A DNA stretch of 64,000 bases from positions 343,144,243 to 343,208,242 of the forward strand of contig CM040121.1 of the NCBI GenBank assembly GCA_022559845.1, in the 5' to 3' direction. Both the position numbers and the translations under genes were made by a program. Of the stretch, positions 12,601-25,000 are shown one piece after another. The stretch is from Amorphophallus konjac. Its lineage: Eukaryota; Streptophyta; Magnoliopsida; Alismatales; Araceae. Numbering within the stretch: the first letter of the stretch is position 1; the number at the start of each line of letters is the position of its first letter. Below the pieces are notes generated by a model that did not search any database, was not told the DNA's origin, and was given only the letters and a program-made list of their open reading frames with translations.

Positions 12601-15600
12601 ATTTCAGATTTTTGACCCCCGGACCCGACTTATTTAATTTTAAACTAAGTGTATTTACAAAATGTACTTTTGAGCGCTAGGCCCCAAACCGAGTATCCAA
12701 TTTGGATTCTGCCAGTTCTCACAAGTCACTTTTATCTCCCAGGTCATGTTGAACGATCGGTACGCCGATCAGACCGGTATTTCAGATTTTAGACCCCCGA
12801 ACCCGACTTCTTTAAATTTAAACTAAGTGCATTTACAAAATACACTTTTGAGCGCTGGGCCCCAAACTGGGTATCCGATTTGGATTCTGTCAGTTCTCAC
12901 AAGTCACTTTTATCTCTCAAGTCCTGTTGGAATGATCGGCACATCAATAAGACCGGTATTTCATATTTTAGACCCCCGAACCCGACTTCTTTAAATTTAG
13001 ACTAAGTGTATTTACAAAATGCACTTTTGAGCGTCGGCCCAAACCGAGTATCCGATTTGGATTCCGCCAGTTCTCACAAGTCACTTTTATCTCCCAGGTC
13101 CTATTGGAATGATCGGCACGCCGATCAGACCGGTATTTCAGATTTTAGACCCCCGGACCCGACTTCTTTATTTTTAAGCTAAGTGTATTTACAAAATACA
13201 CTTTTGAGCGCTAGGCCCCAAACCGGGTATCCGATTTGGATTCGCTCAGTTCTCACAAGTCACTTTTACGTCCAGGTCGTGTTGGAATGATCGGCACGAC
13301 GATCAGACGGTATTTCAGATTTTAGACCCCGACCCCAGACTATCTTTAATTTTAGACTAAGTGTATTTAGAACTACACTTTTCAGCGCTGGGCCCAAACC
13401 GGGTATCCGATTTGGATTCCGCCAGTTCTCACAAGTCATGTTTATTTCTCAGGTCCTGTTGCAACGATCGGCACACCGATCAGACCGGTATTTCAGATTT
13501 TAGACCCCCGGACCCGACTTATTTAATTTTAAACTAAGTGTATTTACAAAATACACTTTTGAGTGCTAGGCCCCAAACCGGGTATCCGATTTAGATTCCG
13601 CCAATTCTCACAAGTCACTTTTATCCCCCAGGTCATGTTGGAACGATCGGCACGCCGATCAGACCTATATTTCAGATTTTAGACCCCCAAACCCGACTTC
13701 TTTAAATTTAAACTAAGTGCATTTAGAGACTGCACTTTTGAGCGCTGGGCCCAAACCGAGTATCCGATTTGGATTCCGCCATTTATCACAAGTCACTTTT
13801 ATCTCCCAGGTCTTGTTGGAACGATCGGCATGCCGATCAGACCGATATTTCATATTTTTGACCCCTGGACCCGACTTATTTAATTTTAAACTAAGTGTAT
13901 TTACAAAATGTACTTTTGAGCACTAGGCCCCAAACTGAGTATCTAATTAGGATTCCGCCAGTTCTCACAAGTCACTTTTATCTTCCAGGTCCTGTTGGAA
14001 CTATAGGCACGCCGATCAGACCGGTATTTCAGATTTTAGACCCCCGAACCCGACTTCTTAAAATTTAAACTAAGTGCATTTACAAAATGCACTTTTGAGC
14101 GATGGGCCCCAAACTGGGTATCCGATTTGGATTTTGTCAGTTCTCACAAGTTACTTTTATCTCCCAGGTCCTGTTGGAATGATCGGCACGTCAATCAGAC
14201 TGGTATTTCAGATTTTAGACCACTGAACCCGACTTCTTTAAAATTAAACTAAGTGCATTTATAAAATGCACTTTTGAGCACTGGGCCCAAACCGGGTATC
14301 CAATTTGGATTCCACCAGTTCTCACAAGTCACTTTTATCTCCCAGGTCCTATTGGAATGATCGGCACGCCGATCAGACTGGTATTTCAGATTTTTGACCC
14401 CCAGACCCGACTTCTTTAATTTTAAACTAAGTGTATTTACAAATTACACTTTTGAGCGCTAGGCCCCAAACCGGGTATCCGATTTGGATTGCATCAGTTC
14501 TCACAAGTCACTTTTACCTCCTAGGTCCTGTTGGAATGATCGGCACGCCGATCAGAATGGTATTTCAGATTTTTGACCCCTCAACCCCTAGTTATCTATC
14601 TTTTAAATTAATTACATTTAGAGACTACACTTTTCAGCGCTGGGCCCAAACCGGGTATCCTATTTGGATTCCGCCAGTTCTCACAAGTCACATTTATTTC
14701 TCAGGTCCTGTTGCAACGATCGGCACGCCGATCAGATCGGTATTTCAGATTTTAGACCCCCGGACTGGACTTATTTAGTTTTAAACTAAGTGTATTTACA
14801 AAATACACTTTTGAGTGCTAGGCCCCAAACCGGGTATCCGATTTGGATTCCGCCAGTTCTCACAAGTCACTTTTATCTCCCATGTCCTGTTGGAACGATC
14901 GGCACGCCGATCAGACCTGTATTTCAGATTTTACACCCCCGAACCCGACTTCTTTAAATTTAAACTAAGTGCATTTCGAGACTGCACTTTTGAGCGCTGG
15001 GCCCAAACCGAGTATCCGATTTGGATTCCGCCATTTATCACAAGTCACTTTTATCTCCCAGGTCCTGTTGGAACGATCGGCATGCCGATCAGATCGGTAT
15101 TTCATATTATTGACCCCCGGACCCGACTTACATAATTTTAAACTAAGTGTATTTACAAAATATACTTTTGAGCGCTAGGCCCCAAATCGAGTATCCAATT
15201 TGGATTCCGCCAGTTCTCACAAGTCACTTTTATCTCCCAGGTCCTGTTGGAACGATCGGCACGCCGATCAGACCGGCATTTCAGATTCTAGACCCCCGAA
15301 CCCGACTTCTTTAAATTTAAACTAGGTGCATTTACAAAATGCACTTTTGGGCGTTGGGCCCCAAACTGGGTATCCGATTTGTATTCTGTCTGTTCTCACA
15401 AGTCACTTTTATCTCCCAGGTCCTGTTGGAATGATCGGCACGTCAATCAGACCAGTATTTCAGATGTTAGACCCCCGAACTCGACTTCTTTAAAATTAAA
15501 CTAAGTGCATTTACAAAATGTACTTTTGAGCACTGGGCCCAAACCGGGTATCCAATTTGGATTCTGCCAGTTCTCATAAGTCACTTTTATCTCGCAGGTC

Positions 15601-18495
15601 CTATTGGAATGATCGGCACGCCGATCTGACCAGTATTTCAGATTTTAGACCCCCGGACCTGACTTCTTTAATTTTAAACTAAGTGTATTTACAAAATGCA
15701 CTTTTGAGCGCTAGGCCCCAAACCGGGTATCCGATTTGGATTGCATCAGTTCTCATAAGTCACTTTTACCTCCCAGGTCCTGTTGGAATGATCGGCACGC
15801 CGATCAGACCGGTATTTCAGATTCTAGACCCCTTAACCCCTAGTTATCTACCTTTTAAATTAATTATATTTAGAGACTACACTTTTGAGCACTGGGCCCA
15901 AACCGGGTATCCGATTTGGATTCTGCCAGTTCTCACAAGTCACTTTTATTTCTCAGGTCCTGTTGCAACGATCGGCACGCCGATCAGACCGATATTTCAG
16001 ATTTTAGACTCCCGGACCCGACTTCTTTAATTTTAAACTAAGTGTATTTATAAAATACACTTATGAGTGCTAGGCCCCAAACCGGGTATCCGATTTAGAT
16101 TCCGCCAGTTCTCACAAGTCACTTTTATCTCCCAGGTCCTGTTGGAACGATCAGCACGCCGATCAGGCCTATATTTCAGATTTTAGACCCCCGAACCCGA
16201 CTTCTTTAAATTTAAACTAAGTGCATTTAGAGACTGCACTTTTGAGCGCTGGGCCCAAACCGAGTATCCGGTTTGGATTTCGTCATTTATCACAAGTCAC
16301 TTTTATCTCCCAGGTCCTGTTGGAATGATCGGCACACCGATCAGACCGGTATTTCATATTTTTGACCCCCGGACCCGACTTATTTAATTTTAAACTAAGT
16401 ATATTTATAAAATGTACTTTTGAGCGCTAGGCCCCAAACTGAGTATCCAATTTGGATTCCGCCAGTTCTCACAAGTCACTTTTATCTCCCAGGTCCTGTT
16501 GGAACGATCGGCACGCCGATCAGACCGGTATTTCAGATTTTAGACCCTCGAACCCGACTTCTTTAAATTTAAACTAAGTGCATTTACAAAATGCACTTTT
16601 GAGCACTGGGCCCAAACCAGGTATTTGATTTAGATTCCGCCAGTTCTCACAAGTCACTTTTATCTCCCAGGTCTTGTTGGAACGATCGGCACGCCGATCA
16701 GACCGGTATTTCAGATTTTAGACCCCCGAACCCGACTTCTTTAATTTTAAACTAAGTGTATTTACAAATTGCACTTTTAAGCGCTAGGCCCCAAACCGGG
16801 TATCCGATTTGGATCCCGCCAATTCTCATAAGTCACTTTTATCTCCCAGGTCCAATTGGAACGATCGGCAAGCCGATCAGACCGGTATTTCAGATTTTAG
16901 ACACCCGAACCGGACTTTTTTAAATTTAAACTAAGTGCATTTATAAAATGCACTTTTGAGCGCTGGGCCCAAACCGGGTATCCGATTTGGATTCCGCCAG
17001 TTCTCACAAGTCACTTTTATCTCCCAGGTCTTGTTGGAACGATCAGCACGCCGATCAGACCTGTATTTCAGATTTTAGACCCCCAGACGCAACTTCTTTA
17101 ATTTTAAACTAAGTGTATTGACAAAATGCACTTTTGAGCACTTGGCCCCAAACCGGATATCTGATTTGGATTCCGTCAGTTCTCACAAGTCACTTTTACC
17201 TCCCAAGTCCTGTTGGAATGATCGGCACGTCGATCATACCGGTATTTCATATTTTAGACCCCCCAACACCTAGTTATCTGTCTTTTAAATTAATTACATT
17301 TAGAGACTGCACTTTTGAGCGCTGGGCCTAAACCGGGTATTCGATTTGGATTCCACTAGTTCTCACATGTCATTTTTATGTCCGAGGTCCTGTTGGAACG
17401 ATTGATATGCCGAGCATACCGGTATTTCTGATTTTAGACCCTCGGACCCGACTTCCTTAATTTTAAACTAAGTGTATTTACAAAATGCACTTTTGTGTGC
17501 TAGGCCCCAAACCGGGTATCCGATTTAGATTCCGCCAGTTCTCACAAGTCACTTTTATCTCCCAGGTCCTGTTGGAACGATCGGCACGCCGATCAAACCG
17601 GTATTTCAGATTTTAGACCCTCGAACCCGACTTCTTTAAATTTAAACTAAGTGCATTTAGAGACTGCACTTTTGAGCGCTGGGCCTAAACCGAGTATCAG
17701 ATTTGGATTCCATCAATTCTCAGAAGTGACTTTTATCTCTCAGGTCCTGTTGGAACGATCGGCAAGATTTTAGACTCTCGGACCCGAATTCTTTAATTTT
17801 AAACTAAGTGTATTTACAAAATGTACTTTTGAGTGCTAGGCCCCAAACCGGGTATCCGATTTCGATTCCGTCAGTTCTCACAAGTCACTTTTACCTCCCA
17901 GGTCCTGTTGGAATGATCGGCACGCCGATCAGACCGGTATTTCAGATTTTTGACCCCCCAACCCCTAGTTATTTGTCTTTTAAATTAATTATATTTAGAG
18001 ACTGCACTTTTGAGCGCTGGGCCCAAACCGGGTATCCGATTTGGATTCCGCCAGTTCTCACAAGTTACTTTTAACTCCCAGGTCATGTTGGAATGATTGG
18101 TATGCCGATCAGACCGGTATTTCAGATTTTAGACCCCCAGACCTGACTTCTTTAATTTTAAACTAAGTGTATTTATAAAATGTACTTTTGAGCGCTAGGC
18201 CCCAAACCGGGTATCCGATTTGGATTCCGCCAGTTCTCACAAGTCACTTTTATCTCCTAGGTCCCGTTGGAACGATCGGCATGCCGATCAGACTGGTATT
18301 TCATATTTTAGGCCTCCCAACCTCTAGTTATATATCTTTTAAATTAATTAAATTTAGAGACTGCACTTTTGAGCGTTGGGCCCAAATCGGGTATCCGATT
18401 TGTATTCTGCCAGTTCTCACCAGTCACTTTTATCTCCCAAGTCCTGTTGGAACGATCGACAGGCCGATCAGACTGGTATTTCATATTTTAGACCC

Positions 18496-19560
18496 CCGAA
18501 ACCTGAATTGTATGAATTCTTCTAGACTAAGTTAGTTTTGAAAACAAACTTAGTTTTGGATTGAGTTATTTGAGCATCGGGCTCAAATCGGATATCCAAT
18601 TTGGAATCCGTCAGCTCCCACAACTTACGTCTACCTCTGTAGGTCGTGTTGGAAGTATGGACACGCCGATCAGCCCAGTATTTTACATTTTGGACCCTCG
18701 AACCCCGAATTTTCCAATTCTTGTAAACTAAGTTACCTTTGAAAACTAACTTAGTTTTGAATTGAGTTATTTGAGCGTCGGGCTCAAACTGGATATTCGA
18801 TTTGGATTTCGTCAATTCTCACAAGTCACTTTCATCTCCCAGGTCTTGTTGGAAGGATCGGCACACCGATCTGACCGATATTTCAGAGTTTATACCCCCG
18901 AACCCCGAATTGTATGAAGACTTCTAAACTAAGTTAGTTTTGAAAACACACTTAGTTTTGAATTGAGTTATTTGAGCGTCGGGCTCAAACCGGATATCCG
19001 ATTTGGAATTCGTCAGCTCCCACAACTCACATCTACCTCTGCAGGTCATGTTGGATGGATGGGCACGCCGATCAGGCCAGTATTTTACATTTTGGACCCC
19101 CGAATCCCGAATTTTGTCAATTCTTCTAAACTAAGTTACTTTTGAAAACTAACTTAGTTTTGAATTGAGTTATTTGAGCGTCGGGCTCAAACCAGATATC
19201 CGATTTAGATTCCGTCAGTTCTCACAAGTCACTTTCATCTCCCTGGTCTTGTTGGAAGGATCGGCACGCCGATCAGACCGATATTTCAGATTTTAGACCC
19301 CCGAACCCCGAATTGTATGAATTCTTCTAAACTACGTTAATTTTGAAAACACAATTAGTTTTGAATTGAGTTATTTGAGCGTCGGGCTCAAATCGGATAT
19401 CCGATTTGGAATCCGTCAGCTCCCACAACTCACGTCTACCTCGCAGGTCGTGTTGGAAGGATGGGCACGTCGATCAGGCCAGTATTTTACATTTTGGACC
19501 CCCGAACCCTGAATTTTCCTAATTCTTCTAAATTAAGTTACTTTTGAAAACTAACTTAGT
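18496..19560. repeat. 201-bp satellite-related array, alternating two unit types
   Basis: The GAGTTATTTGAGC block falls at 18563, 18764, 18965, 19167 and 19368, giving a unit of 201-202 bp. Two types alternate. One has TCAGCTCCCACAAC, GGATGGGCACGCCGATCAGG and TTTTACATTTTGGACC; the other has TCAGTTCTCACAAGTC and GGATCGGCACGCCGATCAGA. The true repeat is therefore a dimer of about 402 bp. The core is homologous to the 178-bp monomer; the extra length is an AACTAAGTTA...TTAGTTTTGAATT segment. The array lies between the long satellite and the last exon of the CACTA second gene. Confidence 0.9.
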
Positions 19561-19624
19561 TTGGAAATTAATTATGAATATAATTGAGTAATTCTGTCAA
19601 AATAAAAATATAATAAACACTCAC

Positions 19625-21887
19625 TTGATGGGCCTGTGCCGTGGTGGTGGATCCATGAGGGAGAATTCCCACCTGGGAGAGGAGGCCACTGATTGCCTAC
19701 AACATGGTTGCCTACTGGCTAGACATCTCCTCTCGGATCTGCCGCTGCATCTGTTGCTGCAAATCAAAAATCTCCGATCAGACGATGTCTCTGACGTCGC
19801 TGGTAGAAGTACTAGGGGCAGGTGAAGGTATACTGAAGGCACTGCTACTGGTTTAGGCAGAGCCTGAACTCGCACACGATGATATCACCGCGCTAGAGTC
19901 CAGGCTCTCCCCAAATCCATATAGTCGGCCTATCTTCGGTACGCCAGCTGCTGCCACCCATTCCGCCAGATCGAACTCCGGCTGCTGCGCGTCTCCCTCC
20001 TTGTACTTCTCTGTCACAGCTCTGCTATATGTTTCCTACAATTGAATAAAATAATGAGTCAATTTCATATGAATCAATCCAATTTAAATGAATAGTAGAA
20101 GTTACATATGCAGATAAACTTACCGCTACTGAGTGAGCTCTCTCACTCACAAATTGATATGTCCCCTTCTTTTTGTGTGTTCTGTCGAACACCTCAAGGA
20201 ACGACGGAGCTCGATTAAGCTCCACAGCCTATTATACAATTCATACTAAAAAAATATCATATATATTAATAAAATGTAAGAAGATAAATTGAAACATTAC
20301 TTACCATTTTTTATTTATGAGCCGCGAAAGAGACGGACCCACTCGTATGCAAATTTGCACTTGGTTGTGACGCCATGTTTGCTTTGGCTTTTCGGGACTT
20401 TTCTATCCACTTGGGGTCGGCAAATTTGTCACATACTATGTCCCAATCCTCCTTCCTCATCCATAGAGGGTGGTGCTCCTTCCACAGCCGTCGGTCTTCA
20501 CTCCCACCAGCCTTTTTTTTAGCGTGTTCTCGGGTCTCATGTACTTTCTTTCGGTAATTTGACTTCATACTAGACTCCTGGGCAGAATGACATCTTGCCG
20601 CGTCATGTCCACTCGTGAATTGATAAGTTCGCTGTAAATCAATTAAGTTTCACACTTAGTATACTATTGTGAATTGAGTTTGGAAAATACTTGAATTAAA
20701 TGACGTAATTACTTACTAAGAACATGTCGAACAATGAATCGCGGACGGCCATCGAAAATTCTTTGAAAGACGATACTGGCCCGGGCACATGTGCCATTAC
20801 TAGTTCCATAGAATGATGGATAGCATCAAAAGGTTCAAATTTAGAACTACAATTGCAAATGTCAAAATATTCACATTAGATAGTTGAAGGCTAAATAATG
20901 AATGTAATAACCTTATAAATTTACCCAGAGATCCAGCACGGGCGACGTCCATCATGGGGTGTGCCTCCCTCGTGACGATTGTCGGCATCATCAAGTGGCT
21001 GAGTGGTGGGGGTGTCCCCTGTACAAGTGGGAGGTGGTGGTAGGGCACTGGGACCTGTAAGAATTAATTTTCACAAGTAAAATGAATATTTTGCTGAAAA
21101 TTAAAATATACATACCTGCAGTGGGAGGTGGTGGGGGTGGCGTGTGTGGTCGTGCTGGGAGGGGACTGTGAACTATAAGAATTAAATATCATAAGTAAAA
21201 CGGATATTTTGTTGAAAATTAAAATATACATAATTGGGATAATACTGGGACCTGTAAGAATTAAATTTCAGAAGTAAAATGAATATTTTGGTAAAAATTA
21301 AAATATACATACCTGCAGCGGGAGGTGGTGGGGGTGGCGCCTGTACAACAGGTGGGAGGGCACTGGGACCTGTAAGAATTAATTTTCATAAGTAAAATAA
21401 ATATGTTGCTAAAAATTAAAATGTATATACCTACATCGGGAGGTGGTGGGGGTGGTGTCTGTACAACAGTGGGAGGGCACTGGGACCTGTAAGAATTAAT
21501 TTTCAAAAGTAAAATAAATATGTTGCTGAAAATTAAAATATGCATACCTGGAGCGGGAGGTGGTGGGGGTGGTGTCTGTACAACAGGTGGGAGGGCACTG
21601 GGACCTGTAAGAATTATTTTTCATAAGTAAAACGAATATTTTGCTAAAAATTAAAACATACATACCTGCAGCGGGAGGTGGTGGGGATGGCGCATGTACA
21701 AGTGGTCGTAAGCCGACACTTGGACCTATAAGGACATTCTTTTAAGCTAGTAAATGATTAAAATATTTATATAGCTAACTATTTTAATAGATATACCTGT
21801 ACCCAAAGAAGACGCCAAAGAGGAGGGAGTAGAGCCCCTGTCACTGCCCTGTCTCCTCCCACTCCCAGTACGACCTCCTCGGACCAT
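19625..21887 (-). pseudogene. CACTA second gene, Transposase_24-like (Ptta/En/Spm), decayed
   Basis: Exons read on the minus strand join in one phase: 21887-21797 (ATG, Gly/Arg-rich start MVRGGRTGSGRR), 21725-21666, 21604-21548, 21486-21431, 21369-21313, 21172-21116, 21054-20925, 20846-20717, 20631-20305, 20228-20124 and 20035-19625, with GT donors and AG acceptors. The 5' exons are Pro-rich. The later exons hold the family-like stretches LWKEHHPLWMRKEDWDIVCD, HTSGSVSFAA, NRAPSFLEVFDRTHKKKGTY and GRLYGFGESLDSSAV. Such proteins accompany TNP2 in plant CACTA elements and are thought to bind element DNA; that role is family knowledge. Breaks: TAA at 20313-20311 just before a donor, several stops in the last exon, and one 56-bp exon that shifts the frame. 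A further possible intron (19624 to about 19591) leads straight into the satellite. Confidence 0.8.
21116..21725 (-). repeat. Tandemly amplified exon-intron unit in the CACTA second gene
   Basis: A unit of about 118 bp is repeated. It consists of a 57-bp exon, an intron of about 61 bp with a GTATGTATAT-like donor, and a TTCTTACAG acceptor. Copies are exons 21604-21548, 21486-21431 (56 bp, one base lost) and 21369-21313. A diverged 60-bp copy is at 21725-21666, another 57-bp copy at 21172-21116, and a 22-bp relic lies near 21251-21230. In phase with the ATG exon the 57-bp unit encodes PSALPPVVQAPPPPPPAAG. Because the exon length is a multiple of three, each duplication adds 19 residues without breaking the frame. 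Confidence 0.85.
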
Positions 21888-22009
21888 TTCTTTATTACTA
21901 ACAAAATAATTAATACATATTAATCCTCAATTAGATAAGGCAAGACCAATGTTATTAAAAATTATGCAAAAATGAACGGTTATCTTACTAAATTATCAAA
22001 ATGTGCCTC

Positions 22010-25000
22010 CCTCATGCTGATGATATATCTAACTCATCATCGTCTTCGTCATCCATAGTAGCCTCATCAGATTCAAACTCTTCCTCTTCATCCGATTCCT
22101 CCTCCCCTCTAACATCAACATTTAGCTCCATCGGATCGACTTCTTCCACTTCATCTCCCTTACGTAATTACAGTGGCTCATCAGATTCGTCCAGATTAAT
22201 ATGCGTGCAATCGACAACGCCAACTTCGTCTGATTGAAAATATTCAGCACTGGCAACTTCTGAGGGGTTTTCACTCATATTTAACTCATAAGTGGGAAAG
22301 AGTTTTGCTTTAACCCTGCAAACTATCCACCAATCTTTATTCTTAGATGATGGATAGCTTGAATAATACACTTGCTGGGCTTGTGCGGCTAAAATGAACG
22401 GTTCATAGGTATTATGTTTAGACCTATGTTTGACATCGACAATCCCATAAGTTGTGTCATGTCGAACAAAATTAGGATCAAACCAATGACACTTAAATAT
22501 GTATACATGATTGTCTCGTCCCAAATATTGAAGTTCTAAGACTTCGTCAAGAATACCGTTGTAGTCCAATTCTGCTTCATTGTATAAACTTCCCTTAACA
22601 GATACGCCGTTGTTCATCGTAGACTTACTTTGTCCATAATCCCTCGTATGAAATCTGTATCAATTCACAATATATCCTGGATAGGCACGTGCAACCGTCG
22701 AGGGGCCATAACTTATCTATGGTACTCTTTGATCAGTAATGAGACCTTGTTCAACCTATATGTAAATTTGTGTAGTTATAATAAGGTTCAATCTCCTCAA
22801 CATACATAAATACAAACATATATATTCAACAATCGACACTAACCCGATATCTCAGCCATTTGGCAAAAAACTTCTCGCGTTCTTTTTCAATCTCCACGTC
22901 CTGGATATTTAGACATTTTTGTGCTAATTCTGAATCAAATTATCTGCAATATAAATACACTACTACTTTAAATGAACTGCAGAACAAGGATGAACAACTT
23001 ATAGACGTCGCTAGAAATGTGAGTTAAGAACTTACTCAACATAAGGTTCAATCTCGATACAATTCATAATAATATATATCTCAGGGGCATACAACTCTCT
23101 ATCTTCGAGCGTGCGCATCAAGCAACGTCCGAACGCACGTCCCGGATGCTTAAATATAGAGAGTCGATCGGACGAATCATCAACTCCCCCATCATCATTA
23201 CGTGGAGGTCGAGTACGACGAGTTAGAATCTCTGGCTCAAAATACATGGAACAGAAGTTTAAAATTTCTTCAAGAATATATGCCTCAGCAATCAAACCCT
23301 CCACCTTCGCCTTGTTGCAAACTTTCATTTTTAATTCATGCATGCACCTACAACAACAAGTTAGATGGCAATGACATGTACCGACCATGGATGACATGTA
23401 ACTTAACAAAAAATCTCACATACCTCTCAAATGGATACATCCATCGAAATTGTACTGCCCCTCCGACAATAGTCTTGTATGGCAAATGGACGACTAGGTG
23501 CTCCATCGAATCAAAGAATGCCGGAGGAAATATCTTCTCTAGTTTGCAAACGGTTGTGACCACATTTTCTTCGATAGTTTGTACATCCCGAAGTCTGAGT
23601 TCTGATGCACATAAAATCTTGAAAAACTAACTCAGCTCGGTCAGTGCTCCCCATATAGGCTTTGGCAACAAATCACGAAATGCAATGGGCACTAGCCTCT
23701 CCATGAACACATGACAGTCATGACTTTTCAGACCATATATTTTCCCCTCATTAACCTTCACACAATGGGCTATGTTGGATGCATATCCATCTGGGAATCT
23801 CAACTGTTTCAACCACTGGCACACTTCCTTGATCTGTGTATCATTAAGCACGTAAGTTACTTTAGGCTGCACAGTTTTTCCATATACATTATGTAGTTCC
23901 AGTTCTGGACGTTTACAAAGCATCTTTAAGTCCATACGCGCTTTGGCATTGTCCTTTGTTTTGCCTTTAACATTCATTATCGTATTGAACACATTATCAA
24001 AAAAAATTTTCTCGATATGCATAACATCCAGATTGTGTCGTACAAGAAAAGTTGACCAATAAGACAATTCCTAGAAAATACTTTTCTTGTTCCAGTTGTG
24101 ATCCTTTCCAAAGCTAGAGAGTTGGCTTGTGCTACCAGACAATTGTACTACATCTGGTAAATTTTGCACCCATGTCGCCATATGTCGACCCGACACCCGT
24201 TGCAAGTCTGCTTCATCCATTTCAACAATATTTTTTTTAAACGAGTCTTTTTGCCTTCGAAAAGGATGGCCTCTTAGTAGCAACCGCCGATGGCAATCAA
24301 ACCAGCATGCTTTTCCACCATGTTTCAATACAAATGATTTGGTATCTTCTATACAGTAAGGACATGCTAACCTCCCATGTGTGCTCCAACCAGATAGCAT
24401 TCCATATGCAGGGAAGTCACTTATTATCCACATCAGTGCAGCCTTCATAATAAAACGTTACTTCCTACATGTATCATAAGTAACAACTCCATTAGTCCAT
24501 AAAAAGTTGAGCTCATCAATCAACGGCCTGAGATATATGTCCAAATTTTTTCTTGGACTTTTTGGACCAGGAATTATTAAGGACAAAAACAGATTTTCTC
24601 ACTTCATGCACATGTCCGACGGAAGGTTGTACGGTGTCATAAACACTGGCCAACAAGAATAAGATGTCACTGAACCACCGAATGGATTAAAACTATTTGT
24701 GCATAAACCCAATCGAACATTATGTGGCTCCTTTGAGAAAGCAAGATGAGTACGACTGAAGTGAGTCCAAGCTTCACCATCGGCAGGATGACTGATTATA
24801 TCATCGGCACGGCGTACTCTTTCGGTGTGCCATGTCATAAGTTGAGCCGTCTTTAAGGACATATATAGCCACTGTAGCCTAGGCACAAGAGGGAAGTATC
24901 GCAATGCTGTGTAAGGTACATCTTTTTGCTTTGAATTGTCCCTTCTCTTAGGTTTGAATCTGTCATGGTGACAAATAGAACATGATATCTTATCTGCATC

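Larger units (their letters stand above)
1991..15743. repeat. Seven-monomer higher-order repeat (about 1.25 kb)
   Basis: A marker variant, ATTGCATCAG in place of the usual ATTCCGCCAG, occurs at 1991, 3243, 4493, 5389, 8780, 9847, 11098, 12350, 14491 and 15743. Gaps of 1250-1252 bp occur five times and equal seven monomers. The other gaps (896, 3391, 1067 and 2141 bp) are close to 5, 19, 6 and 12 monomers, so deletions and insertions of whole monomers have disturbed the register. The monomer after the marker is also a recurrent type, with CCCCTAGTTATCT in place of CCCGACTTCTTT. The periodicity is read directly; homogenisation by unequal crossing-over is inference. Confidence 0.8.
1..18495. repeat. 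178-bp satellite array, about 103 monomers
   Basis: The whole stretch is head-to-tail copies of one unit of about 178-181 bp. The start of the CACTTTTGAGCG block falls at 175, 355, 533, 711, 892, 1070 and 1249. Each monomer carries, in order, a GGGCCCAAACCGGGTATCC block, a CACAAGTCACTTTTATC block, a GATCGG...CCGATC dyad, a run of CCCC near GACCCCCG, and an AT-rich end. The unit is not a multiple of three and open frames end at matching monomer positions, so I treat it as non-coding. Monomers at 17100-18495 are visibly more diverged, as expected at an array edge. The array runs off the left end of the window. Whether it is centromeric, subtelomeric or interstitial cannot be told from sequence alone. 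Confidence 0.97.

Noticed and set aside
1931..16030. Recurrent open frames of 115 codons in the satellite
   Set aside because: They recur because the same two-monomer block recurs in the higher-order repeat; the monomer length is not a multiple of three and other monomers break the frame.
1..19560. Possible CRISPR-like array of repeats and spacers
   Set aside because: Repeats are contiguous with no unique spacers and the context is a plant genome.
22001..22237. Ser-rich plus-strand frame
   Set aside because: It is the opposite strand of the acidic Asp/Glu tail of the TNP2 pseudogene.
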